Both the position numbers and the translations under genes were made by a program. Under the pieces are notes generated by a model. That model saw nothing but the letters and a program-made list of their open reading frames with translations. It was not told where the DNA came from and searched no databases. From JAFGCR01 sp964538225 (GTDB lineage: Bacteria; Patescibacteriota; Gracilibacteria; UM-FILTER-43-11): a DNA stretch of 15,961 bases. Of the stretch, positions 13,619 to 15,961 are shown in pieces; the stretch's first letter is position 1; each line of letters begins with the position of its first letter. The DNA lies in the NCBI GenBank assembly GCA_964538225.1, contig CAZIDW010000026.1, forward strand, positions 1-15,961. Reading direction: 5' to 3'.

Positions 13619-14584
13619 ATGTCCAGACGACTGAAAAACATCATGGTGCTCCTCATCACTCTCCTGCTGGCAGGAGGGGTCTATGGGTGGTTTTACCCCC
13701 TGAACAAGGGCACACTGACAATTGCCGCCGGATCATCGCCCTACACGATTGAGGAAGGAGACAGGCAGACACTATGCGAAGAGGATCCCTGTGAAATAAA
13801 ACTAAAAAGCGGCCTGCACTATCTCCGCATCCGGAAAGAGGGCTATTTGAGTGAAACGGTAAACGTATCCGTGAAACGCTGGCAGACGGAAGAGGTATCA
13901 GTGGAACTGAAAAAAATACCCACCTTACAGCCCGCGGGGATAGCGCCCCGGGAACCGGATGAAAAAGAAGGACTCCCCAAAACATTGGAGGGGCAGTCGC
14001 TGCTTGCTCCGGCATGGAGCCCGTCCGGCGGGCAACTGGCCTACTGGAGCCCGAAAGACAAACGGCTGAAAATATGGGATGGAAACAGCATCCGGCCCGT
14101 GGCCGCCCTGCAGAACATGGAAAAAGGGCTTGAATGGCATTGGTCGCCGGATGAAAAAAACCTTCTTGGCGTGATGAAAACAGATCTGTATTTTATCAGC
14201 ATTGAAAAGGCGTCGCGCAAAAAAGCGGCCGCTCCGTTCATCCCCCAAAACCTATTCTGGTCGCCGGATAGTGAGTATCTGCTGGCGAATGACACAAAAA
14301 ATGACTTATACAAAATCAGCTGGACGGAAAAAACAATCACCCCCTTAGCCAAACGCCTCGACCTCACAAAAGCAGTGTGGGAAGGCGCGGAAGCTCTGGT
14401 TTATTTTTCCTATGATGAAGAAGCAGATGAGACTGCCGTACTAAAATTCGATCTTTCCGCAGGCGGAACTGAAACAATCCTCAAAAAAATCGGTTTTCCT
14501 ATTAAAAAAATACTGGCAGAAAAAGACGAAATCATTTATTTTTATAATCCAGCGGATAAAACCTGGTATCAGCTGACTTACTGA
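13619..14584 (+). CDS. PEGA-domain protein with beta-propeller-like repeats
   Basis: A 321-aa protein anchored by an N-terminal membrane segment (about 7-25) with the rest outside. A PEGA domain covers about 31-98 (GTLTI start, LKSGLHYLRIRKEGY core), with two cysteines (CEEDPC) that could form a disulfide. From about 115 to the end there are WD/TolB-like blade repeats with recurring SPSGGQLAY, SPDEKNLL and SPDSEYLL turns. PEGA domains occur in surface proteins. The propeller may bind a partner or glycan; that is inference. It starts two bases after yraN. It ends in TGA, followed in the same frame by one codon and then the TTG start of the next gene. Confidence 0.8.
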   Translation: MSRRLKNIMVLLITLLLAGGVYGWFYPLNKGTLTIAAGSSPYTIEEGDRQTLCEEDPCEIKLKSGLHYLRIRKEGYLSETVNVSVKRWQTEEVSVELKKIPTLQPAGIAPREPDEKEGLPKTLEGQSLLAPAWSPSGGQLAYWSPKDKRLKIWDGNSIRPVAALQNMEKGLEWHWSPDEKNLLGVMKTDLYFISIEKASRKKAAAPFIPQNLFWSPDSEYLLANDTKNDLYKISWTEKTITPLAKRLDLTKAVWEGAEALVYFSYDEEADETAVLKFDLSAGGTETILKKIGFPIKKILAEKDEIIYFYNPADKTWYQLTY

Positions 14585-14587
14585 CCC

Positions 14588-15901
14588 TTGACTAAAAAAC
14601 TGCCCATCATCGTTTTAATCAGCACAATGGCCTTCATGCTGTTTTGCGGAAATGTATTCGGAAAAGAAAACCGTATTTTCAGTCTTATCAATTATTACCT
14701 GGAAAAAATACAAGCCGTTCAATCTGACCTGCAAGCAGGCGTAAATGAAAAATTGGCGGAAAAGGCGGAAGCCATCCCGCCGGAAGCTGAAGGTGCGACC
14801 CCGGCGTCACACCCAACAAAAGAAACGCCCCAGGAGAATAACGCCGTAACGGATACAAAGTCTCTTGAGCGCGTAAAAAAGGATGGCCCAGCCATCAACC
14901 GGATGAAAACACCCGATCCTGTAAAAGGTATTTATATCACGGCGGGCACCATGGCGAGTGATTACGGCTGGGAGTTGGTGGATAAGTTGCTGGAAAGCGG
15001 AGGAAACGCGGTGGTGATCGATGTGGAGCACGGAAGCGGGCTTCTCGCCTTCACACCGAAAAATGACTATCTGAGAAGCACCAATCCGGGTGACACGCTT
15101 TTAAACAATCTGCCTGACATTATTGATGAACTGCATAAAAAGGGATTATATGTGATCGCACGGCAGGTGGTATTCAACGACCCTTATGTCGGTTCCCGCA
15201 AGCCGGAATGGCGGATTAAAAATAAATGGGGAGGATTATATGATTACCGATGGCTTGACCCTTCCAAACCAGGTGTACAGAATTACAACCTTTACACCAT
15301 GCAGGAAGTGGCTGACCTGGGGTTTGATGAAATTCAATTTGATTACATCCGGTTTCCCGCCGCCGTTCACCAGCATCTTGATTACCATTACAACGAAACC
15401 GCTTTTTCCCGGGCGGATGTCATCAATGATTTTCTGTCAAAAGCGCGGCGACTGGCCGACCATCACAACATTGAATTAAGCGTGGATGTTTTCGGGGCGA
15501 TCGTGTGGGGCGATGTGGACTGGAAGATTGTGGGACAGGACGCGGCGGCCATCGCCCGTTATGTGGATGCGATCTATCCCATGACTTACCCTTCCCACGT
15601 CAGTCCGGGTTATTATGGTTTCAGCAACCCCCGGCAGGCCCCATACAGCTTTGTGCACGAATCAATCAGGCATTTTGTTGAAAAGGCAGGCGGGCAGGCG
15701 GAAATCCGTACTTGGGTGCAGGGTTTCCCTTTAAGGATCAGCGGTTTTGGCGCCTGGTTTATGAATGACCAAATACAGGCAACTTACGATGCCGGCGGCA
15801 CCGGCTTCATCATCTGGAGCCCCGGCAACCGCTACACCTACAGCTGGCCCGGTTTTGACATCAAAGCCACGCCAGAAAAAGCCTCGGAACAAGGCACTTG
15901 A
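14588..15901 (+). CDS. DUF4015 putative glycoside hydrolase, exported
   Basis: A 437-aa secreted or anchored protein. Residues 1-25 form a signal peptide (MTKKLPIIVLISTMAFM). A low-complexity linker rich in Glu, Ala and Pro follows to about 110. The DUF4015 domain (a TIM-barrel glycosyl hydrolase-like family) covers about 112-430, starting VKGIYITAG, with VVIDVEHGSG, VIARQVVFND and the acidic FDEIQFDYIRFP (246-257), where catalytic acids are expected. The substrate is unknown; cell-wall or surface glycan is a guess. The start is TTG 14588: the preceding in-frame stop is two codons upstream, and this start gives a complete signal peptide. An internal ATG (MAFMLFC) would truncate it. It is last in the operon, and a repeat element begins 17 bases after the TGA stop. 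Confidence 0.85.
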   Translation: MTKKLPIIVLISTMAFMLFCGNVFGKENRIFSLINYYLEKIQAVQSDLQAGVNEKLAEKAEAIPPEAEGATPASHPTKETPQENNAVTDTKSLERVKKDGPAINRMKTPDPVKGIYITAGTMASDYGWELVDKLLESGGNAVVIDVEHGSGLLAFTPKNDYLRSTNPGDTLLNNLPDIIDELHKKGLYVIARQVVFNDPYVGSRKPEWRIKNKWGGLYDYRWLDPSKPGVQNYNLYTMQEVADLGFDEIQFDYIRFPAAVHQHLDYHYNETAFSRADVINDFLSKARRLADHHNIELSVDVFGAIVWGDVDWKIVGQDAAAIARYVDAIYPMTYPSHVSPGYYGFSNPRQAPYSFVHESIRHFVEKAGGQAEIRTWVQGFPLRISGFGAWFMNDQIQATYDAGGTGFIIWSPGNRYTYSWPGFDIKATPEKASEQGT

Positions 15902-15917
15902 CTGACGCCTGACAAAA

Positions 15918-15961
15918 TTTGTAACTTGTAATTTGCCCCTTCGGGGCGTAACTAGTAACTT
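15918..15961. repeat. GTAAYTT heptamer element, copy C, cut by the window end
   Basis: Heptamers at 15921-15927 and 15928-15934 precede a perfect hairpin GCCCCTTCGGGGC (15935-15947), followed by heptamers at 15948-15954 and 15955-15961. This is the left arm of the same layout as copies A and B. The right arm would lie beyond the window. Confidence 0.85.

Noticed and set aside
14582..14584. TGA recoded as an amino acid, fusing the PEGA and DUF4015 genes
   Set aside because: TGA ends several other complete genes here, and the second gene starts with its own signal peptide.

Overview
This window is most likely metagenome-derived and reads as bacterial chromosome. A run of ten Ns at 8987-8996 is a scaffold gap. 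Gene content points to an uncultured bacterium of the Patescibacteria/CPR type: a DUF4012 surface protein, a DUF4015 glycosidase-like protein, a PEGA/beta-propeller lipid-side protein, compact AT-rich intergenic DNA, and starts without clear Shine-Dalgarno sequences. That placement is inference from family content, not from a marker gene. TGA ends several genes (the SDR, YraN, PEGA and DUF4015 genes), so the standard bacterial code applies and the TGA-as-glycine lineages (SR1/Gracilibacteria) are unlikely.

Layout. 1-739: a small unknown gene on + with a good promoter, then a repeat-containing spacer and a minus-strand terminator. 740-5378 (minus): an SDR oxidoreductase, L-lactate dehydrogenase and an exonuclease-DinG helicase fusion, in that transcriptional order. 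5379-5699: a divergent control region with a perfect 24-bp palindrome and a TATAAT promoter. 5700-10265 (+): a DUF4012 membrane-anchored protein, DnaJ and an S41/CtpA-type protease, with the scaffold gap just before the protease. 10346-12582 (minus): dGTPase-like HD hydrolase, NrdR repressor and a membrane-anchored DUF192 protein. 12677-15901 (+): a tight operon of a CTP-dependent polyprenol/diacylglycerol kinase-like membrane protein, YraN, a PEGA/beta-propeller protein and a DUF4015 protein.

Functional themes. The envelope and secretion side is represented by DUF4012, S41 protease, DUF192, PEGA/propeller, DUF4015 and the lipid kinase-like protein. dNTP control is represented by nrdR and the dGTPase next to each other. 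Fermentation is represented by LDH. DNA repair is represented by exonuclease-DinG.

The most unusual signal is in the spacers. At least five of them hold repeats with one architecture: two facing arms, each made of short tandem units (7-mers in one family, another 7-mer in a second, 11-mers in a third), the right-arm units being the reverse complement of the left-arm units, arranged around a hairpin or a short centre. These elements press against, and sometimes supply, the stop or start codons of the flanking genes. One family with the unit GTAAYTT appears three times (7599-7703, 10255-10356, 15918 to the window end), with a GC hairpin at the same place in each copy. I know of no named class that fits exactly.
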